Notes: a model not told the origin generated them from the sequence alone. 64,000 nucleotides of DNA from Geothrix sp. (GCA_030824075.1 JAVBYJ010000010.1:1-64000); one strand, 5' to 3'; positions 16,437 to 27,763 are shown, counted from the stretch's first letter. Made by a program: numbers and translations.

Positions 16437-18231
16437 GCGGGCCTCCCTTCGGCTTCTGGTTGATGCTGCGGATGAAGTTGATGAGGTCGCCCACATCGTT
16501 GTTCGTCAGGCCGTAGTCGATCCACGGCGGCATGGCCGTGCCCTGGACGCCGTACTGGATGGACTCGAAGAGCCGACGGTCATCCACGCTGTCCACGAAG
16601 GCGGTATTCCGGAGGTTCCGGGGTTTCGGCAGGATGTCCAGGGAGTTCGCACCCTTGCCGTCCCCCTTCTTGCCGTGGCACCCGGCGCAGCGGTTGACGA
16701 AGAGGGCCTCGCCGCGGGCCACCGATTCCGGGCTCATGGCCACCGGGCTCTTCTCCGGGATCTGGCGAGGCTTGAGCTCCCGCCGAGGTTCCTTGGTGAA
16801 GGCCGTCTGAATGTGGCCCAGCACCACCTTGGCTTGTTCCTCACTGAGCAGCTTGCCCCAGGCCGGCATGGAGGTTCCGGCCACGCCATTGCGGATGGAG
16901 GCCACCAGGCGGGCTTCGGGTTTCGAGTTCATGAAGCCGGACTTGGTGAGATCGCGAGGGTAGGGATCGAGGTGTTCCGCGATGGGACCCTGGCCATCCC
17001 CCTTTTCGCCATGGCAGCGCAGGCAGAGGGCCTTGTAGATCGCCTCCCCGTCGGCCGGAGCCGGGAACCCTTTGAGGGTCATGAGATAGGCGGTCATGGC
17101 CTTGAACTCGTCCTCCGTGAACCGGAAGGCCGGCATGATGGAATCGGGCATCGTCGACTTGGGATTCTTGAAGTGGGCGAGGAGCCACTGCTCGTTCTTG
17201 AGCAGGCCCTCGAAGCTGAGATCCGGGGCGATGCCGCCATCCCGTTCGCCGAGCTTGTGACAGGCCGTGCAGGCCCGGTCCAGCACCAGCTTCTCGCCCT
17301 GCTTGATCATCTCGGCGGGGCGGATTTCGACGGGCTTGATGGTGGCCTGGACCAGCTCGGCGCCGCCCGTGAGCTTCACCTTGAAGCGCTGGATCTCGGT
17401 CTCGGCGAAGTTGCGGCCCTTCCGGCTCTTGAGGAAGACCACCAGGGCCTTGACGTCCTCGTCCTTCAGGTTGAACTTCGGCATGATCGAGGTGGCGAGG
17501 ATGAACTTGGGATCGGCGATGCGGCCCCAGAGGTAGTCGAGCTTCCACTTCTTGCCCACATCCGAGAGATCCGGGCCGATGGTCCCATCCGACAAGCCTT
17601 CGATGCGATGGCAGCCGTAGCAGTTGGATGAGAAAAACAATTCGCGGCCCTTCGTCACCAGCGGCGTGCCCGGGAAGGCGATCTCGGTATGGCACTGGGC
17701 GCAGTTGGCCTGCATGTATTCCTTGCCCTTCAGCTTGGGGGCGAAGTCCTTCCGCCAGTGGGCCTGGGTGGTGAACCCCAGCAGCGGATCCGGCCAGTAC
17801 TCGTCGTTGCCGTGGCTGTATTCGGGATCCAGACCACGGCCCTGACCGTCGTGGCAGACGGTGCAGCCGAATTCAGAGAACTTGTGGCGCCGCTCCCACT
17901 TCCCGTCCTTCTGCGTATCGCCCATGGCCGTGGAGTAGGGGTGGGTCTTCAGGGGCTCGGCATAGGTGACGAAGCGAGGATCGTCGGAGGCGATATGACA
18001 GGTGGTGCAACGGTCCACCCGGGTTTCCCCGAAGTTGCTGACGACGATCTGCTCGATCCGGGGCTTCCGGGCGGCCAGGGCGGCGCGCTCCGTGTCGGTC
18101 TTGGCCAGGACGCGGGCCTGGTCGAAGTAGGCGTTCTGGTTCCGCTCCCACTGGTGGAAGAACTGGTTGTAGAAGACGATCCCGTGGATCACGAGGATGA
18201 AGAAGGTGCCGATGGCGAGTGCTGTTCTCAT
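16417..18231 (-). CDS. Seven-haem membrane-anchored cytochrome c linking the bc complex to the cbb3 oxidase
   Basis: A 604-residue protein with an uncleaved N-terminal helix (residues 4-21) and seven CxxCH haem motifs, starting at Cys75, Cys123, Cys177, Cys204, Cys321, Cys403 and Cys515. The last four domains look like ordinary class I cytochromes, each with a later methionine (for example TSIMPKF, DSIMPAF, TSMPAW and TAMPPW). The last two domains resemble the di-haem CcoP. The gene lies between cytochrome b and ccoN, and the operon has no separate cytochrome c1 or ccoP. The likely role is to carry electrons from the Rieske/cytochrome b complex to CcoNO. This exact architecture is not one I recognise from characterised enzymes. 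Confidence 0.85.
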   Translation of the reverse strand: MRTALAIGTFFILVIHGIVFYNQFFHQWERNQNAYFDQARVLAKTDTERAALAARKPRIEQIVVSNFGETRVDRCTTCHIASDDPRFVTYAEPLKTHPYSTAMGDTQKDGKWERRHKFSEFGCTVCHDGQGRGLDPEYSHGNDEYWPDPLLGFTTQAHWRKDFAPKLKGKEYMQANCAQCHTEIAFPGTPLVTKGRELFFSSNCYGCHRIEGLSDGTIGPDLSDVGKKWKLDYLWGRIADPKFILATSIMPKFNLKDEDVKALVVFLKSRKGRNFAETEIQRFKVKLTGGAELVQATIKPVEIRPAEMIKQGEKLVLDRACTACHKLGERDGGIAPDLSFEGLLKNEQWLLAHFKNPKSTMPDSIMPAFRFTEDEFKAMTAYLMTLKGFPAPADGEAIYKALCLRCHGEKGDGQGPIAEHLDPYPRDLTKSGFMNSKPEARLVASIRNGVAGTSMPAWGKLLSEEQAKVVLGHIQTAFTKEPRRELKPRQIPEKSPVAMSPESVARGEALFVNRCAGCHGKKGDGKGANSLDILPKPRNLRNTAFVDSVDDRRLFESIQYGVQGTAMPPWIDYGLTNNDVGDLINFIRSINQKPKGGPHAAAIQ

Positions 18232-18241
18232 GTCGCGCTCC

Positions 18242-19534
18242 TCACCAGGGGGTCACGAAGGCCCAGTTGGCCCCGCGGAAGAAGGTGCCGATGATGACGA
18301 AGATGATGTTCGCCACCACGAAGGTGATGAAGATCGTGTTCGCCAGCAGCCGGTCCCGGGAGAACCACTTGCCCACGCCCTTGGGTCCCCGGTCGAGATA
18401 AGGGGCCGCCAGGAGCAGCAGCACGAAGATGGTCGGCACCCCGATGCCGCCCCAGAAGGCCGAGTAGCTGACCATCTCCTGCAGGCCGAGGAAGTACCAG
18501 GGTGCCTTGGCGGGATTGGGCGGATGCAGGGCGTTGACCGGCTCCTCCAGCGGGGCGTTGAAGAGCAGGGACAGCACCAGGATTGCGGACAAGGTCACCA
18601 CGAAGGTGAACAGCTCGGCCAGGAAGAGGTTGGGCCAGGAGAACACGGTGTTGTCCGGCACCTGCCCGACCTTGGTGAGTGGCCCGCGCACCAGGCCCTG
18701 GAAGCCGTAGACCTTCTTGGGCTCGGGTACCGAGGCCTTCGGTGCAACTGCGTTCTCCATGGCCTCGAGGCTGGGCTTGGGATCGGCATCGTCGGGGCGC
18801 GACAGGCCGCCGTCCTTGCGGATGCGCCAGAAGTGGATGGCGATCATCAGGGTGAGGATGGCGGGCAGAACAGCCACATGCAGCACGTAGAAGCGCAGCA
18901 GCGCCTCCTGGCCCACGCTGGTGCCGCCCATGAGCAGGAACTGCATGTCCTTGCCCACGATGGGGGCGTAGCCGGCGATGGCGGTGCCCACGGTGATGGC
19001 CCAGAAGGCCAGCTGATCCCAGGGCAACAGGTAGCCCGTGAAGCTCATGAAGAGCGTCAGCAGGAAGAGGATGACCCCCACCACCCAGTTGAACTCCCGG
19101 GGTTTCTTGTACGAGCCCGTGAGGAAGACGCGGCAGAGGTGCAGGAACACCACGGCGACCATGCCGTGCGCCGACCAGCGGTGCATGTTCCGCAGCAGGG
19201 TCCCGAAGGCCACGGTGCCGCGCAGATCCAGCATCCGGTCGTAGGCCTGGGTCGTGGAGGGCACGTAGTAGAACATCAGCAGGATGCCCGTCACGATCAG
19301 GATCACGAACAGGAAGAACGACATCAGACCGAGGCCGAAGGTGTAGGTGGGCCTCAGCGAATGCTTGTGCACCTTCACGGGGTGGATGTGCAGGAAGAAG
19401 TTCGTGAAGCTGGTGGCCGAGCGCTCCAGATCGTTGGACGGGAGCGGGTTGCGGAAGATGGAACGCCAGACGTTCTTCGGCAGGTCCATCAGCGTGGCCA
19501 GGAAGGGGGATTTGGGTGGGGTGGCGGGGCTCAT
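18242..19534 (-). CDS. Cytochrome b of a bc-type quinol:cytochrome c oxidoreductase (fused N- and C-terminal domains)
   Basis: A 430-residue cytochrome b with both the haem-binding N-terminal half and the subunit-IV-like C-terminal half. Haem histidines are seen in [20 protein letters not shown] and in [10 protein letters not shown] followed by MIAIHFWR. The quinol-site motif PEWY is replaced by [12 protein letters not shown], as known in several b6c and related complexes. A long linker (residues about 225-280) rich in Pro, Lys and Ala joins the halves. The ATG overlaps the Rieske stop (ATGA), and the seven-haem cytochrome starts ten bases after the stop. This is the membrane core of the quinol oxidising complex. 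Confidence 0.92.
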   Translation of the reverse strand: MSPATPPKSPFLATLMDLPKNVWRSIFRNPLPSNDLERSATSFTNFFLHIHPVKVHKHSLRPTYTFGLGLMSFFLFVILIVTGILLMFYYVPSTTQAYDRMLDLRGTVAFGTLLRNMHRWSAHGMVAVVFLHLCRVFLTGSYKKPREFNWVVGVILFLLTLFMSFTGYLLPWDQLAFWAITVGTAIAGYAPIVGKDMQFLLMGGTSVGQEALLRFYVLHVAVLPAILTLMIAIHFWRIRKDGGLSRPDDADPKPSLEAMENAVAPKASVPEPKKVYGFQGLVRGPLTKVGQVPDNTVFSWPNLFLAELFTFVVTLSAILVLSLLFNAPLEEPVNALHPPNPAKAPWYFLGLQEMVSYSAFWGGIGVPTIFVLLLLAAPYLDRGPKGVGKWFSRDRLLANTIFITFVVANIIFVIIGTFFRGANWAFVTPW

Positions 19535-20022
19535 AGGGTCAGGTAGCTCCCAGGGGTGATTTCAATGTCCTTGTCCACTTCGATCTCACCGTTCGGCGCG
19601 AGGGTGACCTGGAACCAGGGCAGTGGACGCGGGGCAGGCCCGCCCGTCACATTGCCGTCCTGGTCGAAGCGGGATCCGTGGCAGGGGCACGCGAAGCCCG
19701 TGTCGGCGGCACCGACCGTGCACCCGAGGTGGGTACAGGTCGTCGAGATGGCCGCCAGCCGGGCGCCCTCCCGGATGATGCAGATGCCGCGGGAGGCGAG
19801 CACCGCCCGGGTGCCGGAGGGGTAGTCCTCGGGTTTGCCCACGCTGAACCGTTGGGGCTGCCCGTAGGTGGCCCGGGGCCTGATGAAGACGAAGTTGGAG
19901 ACGGCGCTCAGGCCCGCTGAACCAACCAGGCCCGCGCCGGTCAACCACCCGAGCATCCTCCGACGCGAGGTCTTGCCCTTGTCGGAATCACCCCCGCTAC
20001 TCCGCTTTAGATTGACTGCCAT
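19531..20022 (-). CDS. Rieske 2Fe-2S protein of the bc complex
   Basis: A 163-residue Rieske protein. The cluster ligands are in CTHLGC (Cys96, His98, with Cys101) and CPCHGSRFD (Cys112, His115, with Cys114 for the disulfide). The N-terminus has a twin-arginine-like [17 protein letters not shown] segment, as usual for Tat-exported Rieske proteins that keep their anchor. It overlaps the upstream small gene by 26 bases and the cytochrome b gene by four. It accepts an electron from quinol and passes it to the c-type haems, here most probably the seven-haem cytochrome. High confidence. Confidence 0.94.
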   Translation of the reverse strand: MAVNLKRSSGGDSDKGKTSRRRMLGWLTGAGLVGSAGLSAVSNFVFIRPRATYGQPQRFSVGKPEDYPSGTRAVLASRGICIIREGARLAAISTTCTHLGCTVGAADTGFACPCHGSRFDQDGNVTGGPAPRPLPWFQVTLAPNGEIEVDKDIEITPGSYLTL

Positions 20023-20218
20023 CGGCCGTCTCCTGAGTGGGTTTCACCTGTGCCTGGTTGTGCTGGTTGTGCTTGTCCTGCTTGTCCGACCAGAAAACCT
20101 GGTATTTCGCATCCTCGATGTCCCGCATCCAGTTCCGCTTGACGGCGTAGATGAAGAAAAAGGCGGCCCCGGAACCCATCGCCAGGCTGGCTGCGATCGA
20201 GATCCAGGTCAGTTCCAT
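19997..20218 (-). CDS. ccoS: CcoS-like small membrane protein, first gene of the bc/cbb3 operon
   Basis: A 73-residue protein from the ATG at 20218. One membrane helix (residues 5-25) is followed by [19 protein letters not shown], which fits the CcoS pattern of WAxxSGQFDDLExxxxRIL, then a Gln/Lys/Asp-rich tail ([15 protein letters not shown]). CcoS is needed for cofactor insertion into cbb3 oxidase. The tail is longer than usual and rich in His, Gln and Asn. It leads the operon, overlapping the Rieske gene. An earlier in-frame ATG at 20293 would add 25 atypical residues and is less likely. Confidence 0.7.
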   Translation of the reverse strand: MELTWISIAASLAMGSGAAFFFIYAVKRNWMRDIEDAKYQVFWSDKQDKHNQHNQAQVKPTQETADGSQSKAE

Positions 20219-20346
20219 GGAGGGGCCCTTGGGGAGGAGGTCTCCGCGCGAGGATCGGATGCGGAAGACCACGTTTGATGCCAGAAATGCCATCTTGAAG
20301 ATCTATTGGTCGCGTTTCAGTGAATCCTATTTACCAGCATGTTCCG

Positions 20347-20362
20347 TGTGATGGGTGACACA
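20347..20362. promoter_or_regulatory. Possible CRP/FNR-family binding site
   Basis: The sequence TGTGATGGGTGACACA has TGTG and CACA arms around an eight-base centre, like a weak CRP/FNR-family site. It lies about 130 bases before the first gene of the respiratory operon, in AT-rich DNA, with a TAAATA on the minus strand at 20328-20333 as a possible -10 box. A cbb3 operon under FNR-type control would be expected, but the match to TTGAT-N4-ATCAA is poor. Confidence 0.3.
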
Positions 20363-20498
20363 ATATGTAATCATTGATAATAATTGTTTTATTGAAAAAT
20401 ATTTTTTCGTGCACCTCAAAATACAGGGACTATTTGATTTATTAAAATCTACATAAATTGTTTTAATTCAATTTTTATATGTATCTATCATCGTGTGA

Positions 20499-20528
20499 TT
20501 GACAGTCTTAAACAAGCAATGACATAAA
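20499..20528 (+). promoter_or_regulatory. Sigma-70-like promoter upstream of the FadH-like gene
   Basis: A perfect TTGACA at 20499-20504 is followed after 18 bases by CATAAA at 20523-20528, giving a reasonable housekeeping-type promoter reading rightward. It would yield a leader of about 185 bases before the GTG at 20720. AT-rich DNA produces such matches by chance, so confidence is moderate. Confidence 0.4.
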
Positions 20529-20602
20529 AAATGAATATTGATCACTTACTGTTTTAACATTTTAATTAAATCCTTTTTTGATTAATCTTATGACCCCCTT
20601 GA

Positions 20603-22747
<2,145 letters not shown>

Positions 22748-22751
22748 ATTT

Positions 22752-22821
22752 CAGCCACAGATGAACACGGATGAACACGGATGCATCATGATCTGTGTTC
22801 ATCTGAGTTCATCCGTGGCTG
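22752..22821. repeat. Palindromic interspersed repeat, copy 1
   Basis: A 70-base element made of two long, nearly identical inverted arms, each containing tandem GATGAACAC-type units (left arm starts CAGCCACAGATGAACAC, right arm ends GTTCATCCGTGGCTG). The same family recurs at 34409-34483. Similar (A/G)GATGAACAC repeats are known as dispersed elements in several bacterial phyla. The right arm runs into the start of the next gene (GTG at 22815). Confidence 0.85.
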
Positions 22822-24011
22822 ATTCCGTTCCCACCATCTCCGCCCCCACCGCCCAGCGGCTGTTCCTGGGGGCCCAGGGGCTGCTGGACGATCCTGCCCG
22901 GCGGGTCACCACGGCCTCCCTTCAGAAGCTCATCGAGCGATTGGGCTTCGTCCAGGTGGACACCATCAATGTGCTGGCCCGGGCCCATGATCTGACGCTC
23001 TTCAGCCGCCTGGACGGCTATCGGCCCGAGCAGCTGGAGCGCCTGCTGGAGGGCAAGCGGACCCTGTTCGAAGGCTTCACCCACGACGCCTCGGCCATTC
23101 CCACGGCCTGGTTTTCCCACTGGAAGCCCCGCTTCGCCCGCGACCGGGAGCGCATCCAGGCCCATGCCTGGTGGCAGCACCACTTCCGCGGCACGGACGG
23201 CGGCCAGGTGGTGAAGGATGTGAAGACCCGCATCGAACGCGAGGGTCCCCTCAAGTCCTCGGACTTTGAACATCCGGAAAAGCGCGGCCCCTGGTGGGGC
23301 TGGAAGCCGCAAAAAGCGGCTCTGGATTTCCTCTGGCGGAGCGGGGAGCTGGTGATCCCAAGGCGCGAGCGCTTCCAGAAGGTCTACGACCTCACGGAAC
23401 GCGTGCTGCCGGAGCACCACGCCCTGCCCTGCCCCGACCCCACGGAGCACCTGGCCTGGGCCTGCGCCACCGCCGCGGAACGGCTCTGGATCTTCACGCC
23501 AAAAGAGCTGGCGGATTTCTGGGATTCTATCGAAGCTCCGGAAGCCAAGGCCTGGTGCGCGTCCGAAGAGAGGGCTGACCGCCTCGTCCCCGTGCAGGTG
23601 GAAGGTGCCGACGGGGAACGCCGCCCGGCCTTCGCCCTGGTGGACTGGGAAGCCAGGCTGGCGAAGCTGCCAGAACCGCCGGAGCGCACCCGCCTGCTCT
23701 GCCCCTTCGACCCCATCCTCCGCGACCGGGCCCGGGCCCTGCGGCGCTTCGATTTCGACTACCGCTTCGAGGCCTTCGTGCCCGAACCCAAGCGCCGCTA
23801 CGGCTACTTCGTCCTGCCCATCCTCGAAGGCGGCCGCCTGGTGGGCCGGCTCGACCCCAAGCTGCACCGCGACCGCGGCCTGCTGGAGATCAAGGGCCTC
23901 TGGTGGGAGCCCGGCATCAAGGCCACGAAGGCCCGCAAACGTCGGCTGGACGAGGCCCTGGAACGGTTGGCGGTCTTCGTGGGTGCGGAGCAGATCCAGG
24001 TTGTTGGCTGA
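22815..24011 (+). CDS. Winged-helix DNA glycosylase-like protein (AlkX/YcaQ family, HTH_42)
   Basis: A 398-residue member of the AlkZ/YcaQ family of monofunctional DNA glycosylases that open alkylated bases and interstrand crosslinks. The family's catalytic Q-phi-Q/D motif appears as QVD (FVQVDTINVLARAHDLTLFSR, near residue 50), so it fits the YcaQ/AlkX type rather than AlkZ (QxQ). Later motifs include LLCPFDPILRDR and RYGYFVLPILEGGRLVGRLD. The start is uncertain: GTG 22815 lies in the right arm of the repeat, and an ATG at 22761 within the repeat is also in frame, so the N-terminus may have been reshaped by the element. Role in repair is inferred from the family. Confidence 0.85.
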   Translation: MADSVPTISAPTAQRLFLGAQGLLDDPARRVTTASLQKLIERLGFVQVDTINVLARAHDLTLFSRLDGYRPEQLERLLEGKRTLFEGFTHDASAIPTAWFSHWKPRFARDRERIQAHAWWQHHFRGTDGGQVVKDVKTRIEREGPLKSSDFEHPEKRGPWWGWKPQKAALDFLWRSGELVIPRRERFQKVYDLTERVLPEHHALPCPDPTEHLAWACATAAERLWIFTPKELADFWDSIEAPEAKAWCASEERADRLVPVQVEGADGERRPAFALVDWEARLAKLPEPPERTRLLCPFDPILRDRARALRRFDFDYRFEAFVPEPKRRYGYFVLPILEGGRLVGRLDPKLHRDRGLLEIKGLWWEPGIKATKARKRRLDEALERLAVFVGAEQIQVVG

Positions 24012-24030
24012 CCACGCTATCCTGGGCCCC

Positions 24031-24873
24031 ATGTCCGTCTCGAAGAGCCCCCTGCTGAACCGCCTGCACAGCGCCAAGGGGTTGTCCCCCAGCCAGCGGC
24101 AGATCGCGGACTGCCTGATCGCCAACATCAACGAGGCCGCCCTCTGGGGGGTGGAAGAACTGGCCGAGAAGACCCAGACCTGCGTGGCCACCGTGGTGCG
24201 GTTCGCCAAGAAGCTTGAGTACTCAGGCTACCTGGAGATGCGGAAGGCCCTGGTGGGCGCCGCCAAGAAGCACTACGGCCGCGGTGAGCAGCTCCTGCAG
24301 TCCCCCGTTGGCGCCTCGGCCACCCTGCTGGAAGTGGCCCGGCGGGATGTGCGGAACATCGAGATGCTGGTGCAGGCTGTGAACGAGGATCTCCTTCAGC
24401 GGGTGGTCAAGCAGCTCAAGGCCAGCCGCCTTCGCCTGGCCATCGGGGACGGCGTCTCGGCCCTCATGGCCCGGCAGCTGGCCTACCTCCTGATCAATAC
24501 CGGCCTGCCGGTGATGGAGGGCAATCCCGCCGACTTCGCCACCCAGGTGGGCATGCTCGACGGCAGGGACCTGCTCATCGCCATCAGCATCAATCCCTAC
24601 ACCCAGGAGACCCTGGACGCCGCCGCCTACGCCCGGAAGCGGGGCATTCCCGTCCTGGTGTTCACCGACAGCTTGAATTCCCCCCTGGCCAAGTCGGCCA
24701 CCCTGATCCTGCCCATTCCCGGGGAGAACCTGCTCTTTTCCCACAGCGTGACGGCCTTCGGCGTGCTGGCCCACGCCATCGCCACCTCCATCGCCAGCCA
24801 GGCGCCCCAGCAGGCGCTGAGCAAGCTGCGCGAGGTCGAGCGGGTGGCCCACCGGAAGTTCGCCAAGACTTAG
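24031..24873 (+). CDS. RpiR/MurR-family transcriptional regulator (HTH plus SIS domain)
   Basis: A 280-residue regulator. An N-terminal RpiR helix-turn-helix (LSPSQRQIADCLIANINEAA, then TCVATVVRFAKKLEYSGYLE, residues 12-75) is joined to a SIS domain (about 125-255) that normally binds phosphosugars. The ATG at 24031 lies 19 bases after the glycosylase gene. A strong terminator follows at 24885-24927, then the TonB receptor gene. By position it is the likely controller of the peptide-scavenging genes downstream, but no operator was identified, and RpiR factors more often sense sugar phosphates. The SIS ligand is therefore an open question. Confidence 0.88.
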   Translation: MSVSKSPLLNRLHSAKGLSPSQRQIADCLIANINEAALWGVEELAEKTQTCVATVVRFAKKLEYSGYLEMRKALVGAAKKHYGRGEQLLQSPVGASATLLEVARRDVRNIEMLVQAVNEDLLQRVVKQLKASRLRLAIGDGVSALMARQLAYLLINTGLPVMEGNPADFATQVGMLDGRDLLIAISINPYTQETLDAAAYARKRGIPVLVFTDSLNSPLAKSATLILPIPGENLLFSHSVTAFGVLAHAIATSIASQAPQQALSKLREVERVAHRKFAKT

Positions 24874-24884
24874 ATCCGCGTCAA

Positions 24885-24927
24885 ACACGGACACCGCCTT
24901 CCCCAGAAGGCGGTGTCCGTGTTTTTT
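24885..24927 (+). terminator. Rho-independent terminator after the RpiR regulator gene
   Basis: A perfect 16-base-pair stem (arms 24885-24900 and 24907-24922, core GGACACCGCCTT) with a six-base loop is followed directly by a run of T. It should end the transcript of the regulator gene and so insulates the TonB receptor gene, which starts about 90 bases on. Confidence 0.93.
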
Positions 24928-24945
24928 GGGTTAATGAAAAAAAAC

Positions 24946-24974
24946 TTGACTCACTCGTAACAGAAGCATTACTT
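24946..24974 (+). promoter_or_regulatory. Candidate promoter of the TonB-dependent receptor gene
   Basis: TTGACT at 24946-24951 is followed after 17 bases by TTACTT. It lies just downstream of the terminator and about 40 bases before the receptor's start, in AT-rich DNA. The -35 match is good and the -10 match is poor, so this is only a candidate. A GGAGG ribosome-binding site follows at 25007-25011. Confidence 0.3.
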
Positions 24975-25015
24975 TTTGGTCACCAATCCAACATCTTTCA
25001 ACTTTCGGAGGCGTG

Positions 25016-27763
25016 ATGACTAGAACGTCTGGCATTTCCAGATTCAGTGCGCTCGTCCTGACCCTTGTGGCGGCCCCCGTGGCCCTGGTCGCACAGAGTG
25101 CCTCCACCTCCGCCCTGACCGGCGTGATCAAGGACGCCAAGGGGGCCCCCCTCCTGGGCGCCACGGTGCGGATCTCCTCCCCAACAGCCATCGGTGGCGA
25201 ACGGATGGTCAGGACGTCAGAGAATGGCAGCTACCGCTTCCCCATGCTGGCTCCCGGCCGGTACCGCATCGTGGTCGAGGCGCCGGGCCAGACCACCCTC
25301 ACAGGCCAGGAGACCCTGGAACTCGGCAAGACCGTGACCCGGGACTGGCGCTTCGCCGCCATCACCGGCGCCACGGTGGAAGTCATGGCCGACACCGCCT
25401 CCGTGGACTCCGCAACAGTGGGTCTCACCCAGAATTACAGCGTCGAAGCCCTGGTGGCGCTGCCCTCCGACCGCTCCCTGAACGGCATCATGAACTTGAC
25501 GCCGGGCGTGAATGACGGCCGGGCCTGGGGCGGTTACAGCGGCGAGAACGCCTACATGATGGATGGCATGAACATCAGCAACCCTTCAGGCGGAGGGGTG
25601 TGGATCTTCCCCAACATGGACTGGTTCTCGGAAATCCAGGTCGCGGGGCTGGGCGCCAACGCGGAGTTCGGCGGGTACATGGGCGGTTTCACCAACGGCC
25701 TCATCAAACGGGGCGGCAACACCCTGGAGGGCAGCCTCAACGCGTTCTACGGCGACTCCAAGTGGCAGGCTCGCAGCCGGGCCAGCCACCCGCTCATCAC
25801 GGAGGCTGACAAGGAGATCCTCCCGACGAAAGACTGGGATCTGGCGATCAGCGTGGGCGGTCCCATCATCAAGGACAAGCTCTGGTACTTCGTGTCGGCG
25901 GAACGCCAGGAGCAGACCAACAATCCCACGGGCGCGGATCTGCCCCAGCGGAACCAGAAGATCATGGGCCTAGCCAAGCTCACCTGGGCACCTACGGCAT
26001 CCACCACCCTGGAATTCCTGGCCGAATATGACTACGTCGGCAGGGATCGACGCGGCATCGACTACTCCACCATGCCCGAGGCCACCCAGAAGGAAGACGC
26101 GCCGAACCGCTCCTACAGCTTCACCTGGACCCAGGTCCTGGGGCAGGACATGGTTTTCGGCCTCAAGTCCTTCGGGTATTCCGGCCGCTATGATCTGCAC
26201 GGCTACAGCGGGGATGCCCCTCCTTTGGATACGGCCTCTCCCTGGGATGTCACCGGGAAGGAATACTACATCAACCCCCAGACGGTGGAATGGAACTACC
26301 GCTCCCGGGCCACCATCCAAGCCACTTTCGATCTATTCAAGACGGGCCTCATCTCCGCCAGTGACAGCCACGCCTTCCGTTTCGGCATCGAACGGGAGCA
26401 GGCGGCGGACGAGGAGCTGCAGCGGTACCCCGGCGGGCTGAACCTGAATGCCGACTGGGACAGCGGTGGCGTCTACACGGACTACATCATCGCGGGTGGC
26501 GGCTGGAACGTCCGCCAGCGGACCGACCGTGTGGCTGCGTTTATCCAGGACACCTGGCGCGTGAACGACCGCCTCACCCTCAATCCCGGCGTCCGCTTCG
26601 AGCAGTTCAAGGCCCGCTTCTACGGCGGAGACAACGTATGGAACAAGGACACCGTCGCGCCCCGGTTCGGCTTGAGCTACGCGCTCACCAGCGACCAGAA
26701 GAATGTCTTCAAGCTCCACTGGGGCAAGTACTACGCGGGTTACTCCACCTACTTCATCGACCGGTCCATCCAGGCGGCCATTCCTGAGAAGGTCTATTAC
26801 AACTGGGGCAACTACGACTACATCGACCCCTTCAACCCGGCCACCTGGCCCAGCTACGACATCACAGATCCCGTCAACTACGAGTACCGGCGCGTCAACG
26901 ACCTGTCGCCGGTGGATTCCAACGCCAGGCAGCCCTATACCGAGGAAACAACCCTCTCCCTTGAACACAAATTTGACGGCCCATGGACCCTCAGCGGATC
27001 GTACATCCACCGCGACTTCAAGGACAGCCTGGTGCGCAAGGACCTGGCCCCGGACCCCGATGGCGCCTGGTTCGACTACACGAATCCGCTCACGGGCAGC
27101 ACGGTGAGCGTCTGGGAACCCGGTCTCGCCGGTGACGAACACCAGTACGTGGTGACCAACGGTGGCAAGGACGCCAAACGCCGCTACTGGGCGGCCACCA
27201 TCAGCCTCGACCGGAAGCTGGAGAACAACTGGAGCCTGAATGCCAGCTACACCCACAGCAGCCTCAAGGGCAATATCCAGAGGGCAGACAGCTACGACAA
27301 GGTCTTCTACACCCCCAACAACCTGATCAACGCTGATGGCAAGCTGCCGGGCAACAACGATCATGAGGTCAAGGCCCGCATGACCTACCAATTCCCCTGG
27401 AACATGAGGATCTCGGGCAGCTTCACCTACCTCAGTGGCGAGCACTGGACACCCACCTTCCGCACATACAGCTATTTCGGAACCCGCTACGCCATCAACA
27501 CGGAACCTCTGGGCAGCCAGACCTATCCCAGTCGCAGCCTGCTCGACGTGCGCCTCAGCCAGTTCCTGAACGTGGGCAAGACCGCCAAGGTCGAGATCTT
27601 TGGAGAAGTCTTCAATCTCCTCAACCACCAGTCCGCGACCTCCTATACCACCCGGGTGAACACCAGCCCCGATGCGGCTGATGGCGTCTACGATTACTAC
27701 AAGTACCCCGACACACTGGACAAGGGCCGCCGCATGCAGCTGGGCCTCCGGCTCTCCTTTTGA
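25016..27763 (+). CDS. TonB-dependent receptor with N-terminal carboxypeptidase-regulatory-like domain
   Basis: A 915-residue outer-membrane receptor. A signal peptide (cleavage near VALVAQS) is followed by a carboxypeptidase-regulatory-like beta domain (residues 30-110, TSALTGVIKDAKGAPLLGAT), a plug domain (about 120-240, with YMMDGMNIS) and a large beta barrel ending in LRLSF with a C-terminal Phe. This design is typical of Acidobacteriota and resembles Bacteroidota SusC-like and Oar-type receptors. No SusD partner is present. ATG 25016 is preferred to the GTG at 25013 because of ribosome-binding-site spacing. It heads the run of peptidases, so the imported cargo may be a peptide or polymer fragment, as inferred from context. 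Confidence 0.9.
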   Translation: MTRTSGISRFSALVLTLVAAPVALVAQSASTSALTGVIKDAKGAPLLGATVRISSPTAIGGERMVRTSENGSYRFPMLAPGRYRIVVEAPGQTTLTGQETLELGKTVTRDWRFAAITGATVEVMADTASVDSATVGLTQNYSVEALVALPSDRSLNGIMNLTPGVNDGRAWGGYSGENAYMMDGMNISNPSGGGVWIFPNMDWFSEIQVAGLGANAEFGGYMGGFTNGLIKRGGNTLEGSLNAFYGDSKWQARSRASHPLITEADKEILPTKDWDLAISVGGPIIKDKLWYFVSAERQEQTNNPTGADLPQRNQKIMGLAKLTWAPTASTTLEFLAEYDYVGRDRRGIDYSTMPEATQKEDAPNRSYSFTWTQVLGQDMVFGLKSFGYSGRYDLHGYSGDAPPLDTASPWDVTGKEYYINPQTVEWNYRSRATIQATFDLFKTGLISASDSHAFRFGIEREQAADEELQRYPGGLNLNADWDSGGVYTDYIIAGGGWNVRQRTDRVAAFIQDTWRVNDRLTLNPGVRFEQFKARFYGGDNVWNKDTVAPRFGLSYALTSDQKNVFKLHWGKYYAGYSTYFIDRSIQAAIPEKVYYNWGNYDYIDPFNPATWPSYDITDPVNYEYRRVNDLSPVDSNARQPYTEETTLSLEHKFDGPWTLSGSYIHRDFKDSLVRKDLAPDPDGAWFDYTNPLTGSTVSVWEPGLAGDEHQYVVTNGGKDAKRRYWAATISLDRKLENNWSLNASYTHSSLKGNIQRADSYDKVFYTPNNLINADGKLPGNNDHEVKARMTYQFPWNMRISGSFTYLSGEHWTPTFRTYSYFGTRYAINTEPLGSQTYPSRSLLDVRLSQFLNVGKTAKVEIFGEVFNLLNHQSATSYTTRVNTSPDAADGVYDYYKYPDTLDKGRRMQLGLRLSF

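Noticed and set aside
14430-16463. Long plus-strand frame (677 codons) opposite ccoO and ccoN
   Set aside because: The sequence is His/Glu/Asp/Gly-rich antisense of the oxidase genes and has no domain character, so it is not a gene.
22752-22821. CRISPR-like repeat array
   Set aside because: The tandem GATGAACAC units have no regular unique spacers and form one palindrome, so this is a dispersed repeat, not a CRISPR.
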